Assembly (NCBI GenBank): GCA_916613615.1
Contig: OU744728.1
Span: forward strand, 32,069,950-32,133,949
Source of the DNA: Steromphala cineraria
Taxonomy: Eukaryota > Mollusca > Gastropoda > Trochida > Trochidae
DNA: 64,000 nucleotides
Direction: 5' to 3'
Below, in pieces: positions 63,776 to 64,000 of the stretch. Below the pieces are notes generated by a model. The model saw nothing but the letters and a program-made list of their open reading frames with translations. It made no database searches and was not told the DNA's origin. Made by a program: the position numbers and the translations under genes. Numbering within the stretch: the stretch's first letter is position 1; each line of letters starts with the position of its first letter.

Positions 63776-64000
63776 ACCAATACCGATCGACAGATATTGA
63801 TTTCTAGAAAGTGTTATTTTGCCCCTGGGGTCACCTCTAGGGGTGGGGTGCTTATAAGGTTATGCAGTGTTTTCCAGGCATTTTGGACTAAAAAGGTTAA
63901 CTTCGAATTTCTGATTAAAAACTAGCAGAAGTTGTTGCTAATGGTCCCCGGAACCAGTACCGATCGACAGAAATTGATTTCAAGAAAGTGTTATTTTGCC
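63775..64000 (+). repeat. Monomers at the right window edge
   Basis: After the 1,769-bp copies end, the array continues with a monomer joining GGTTCCCGGAACC to ACCGATCGACAGATATTGATTTCTAG. These marks are on separate monomers elsewhere in this block, so it looks like another chimera. The window then stops inside a standard monomer at TTATTTTGCC. The satellite therefore continues past base 64000. Confidence 0.7.

Larger units (their letters stand above)
1..64000 (+). repeat. Satellite DNA array, ~177-bp monomer, about 362 head-to-tail copies
   Basis: The motif CTAGCAGAAG recurs every 177 bp, or every 171 bp in a short variant, across the whole window with no inversion and no unique spacer. Monomer landmarks in order are CTAGCAGAAGTTGTTGCTAA at 1, CCCCGGAACC at 25, CCGATCGACAG at 39, a G-rich block at 83-104, GCTTATAAGG at 106, TTTTCCAGGCATTTTGG at 126, AAAAAGGTCAAC at 146, TTCGAATTT at 158 and TTAAAAA at 171. 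The consensus is about 42% GC. A nucleosome-scale tandem unit organised in higher-order repeats is typical of eukaryotic centromeric or pericentromeric satellites. That location is inferred; the sequence alone does not prove it. The satellite family and host are not recognised. Both window edges lie inside the array. Confidence 0.98.

Noticed and set aside
1..64000. CRISPR array
   Set aside because: The whole 177 bp is conserved, with no short repeat alternating with unique spacers, and there are no cas genes.
1..64000. Telomere repeats, microsatellites, tRNA, rRNA or transposon ends
   Set aside because: I looked for breaks in monomer continuity that could hold them and found none.

Overview
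The window is one uninterrupted tandem satellite DNA array. A monomer of about 177 bp repeats head to tail, always in the same orientation, from the first base to the last: about 362 copies by length. I see no protein-coding gene, RNA gene, CRISPR array, transposon or unique spacer. This points to eukaryotic constitutive heterochromatin (centromeric, pericentromeric or another satellite block). A 177-bp unit is close to a nucleosome repeat length, as in many centromeric satellites, but the function is not shown by the sequence. I do not recognise the monomer family and cannot name the organism. The window starts and ends inside monomers, so the array extends beyond both edges.

The monomer (phase chosen to start at CTAGCAGAAG) is about 42% GC. 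It has a G-rich middle (three G4 runs at monomer positions 83-104), an AT-rich 3' end with two A5 tracts, and four CpGs (28, 40, 44, 160). A 171-bp variant lacks 6 bp near monomer position 57. Variant bases are linked and recur at fixed distances, so the array is built of higher-order repeats (HORs) of several sizes.

Layout by diagnostic variants (boundaries approximate): A, 1-10,400, a mosaic with 879-bp (5-monomer) and about 1,928-bp (11-monomer) periods. B, 10,400-32,530, a recurring cassette of four marked monomers and many 171-bp monomers, with periods of 1,415/1,416, 1,227 and 3,508 bp. C, 32,530-48,870, with no 171-bp monomer and a 2,829-bp (16-monomer) HOR. D, 48,870-58,765, two nearly identical 4,948-bp (28-monomer) units. 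E, 58,640-64,000, overlapping 1,238-bp (7-monomer) and 1,769-bp (10-monomer) duplications.

The array records its own history: nested segmental duplications, a chimeric monomer from in-register exchange, a monomer cut by an 83-bp deletion at 4-bp microhomology, and a two-monomer B-type patch inside D. The open reading frames present are by-products of a 177-bp (59-codon) unit with one in-frame stop per monomer; none looks like a gene.
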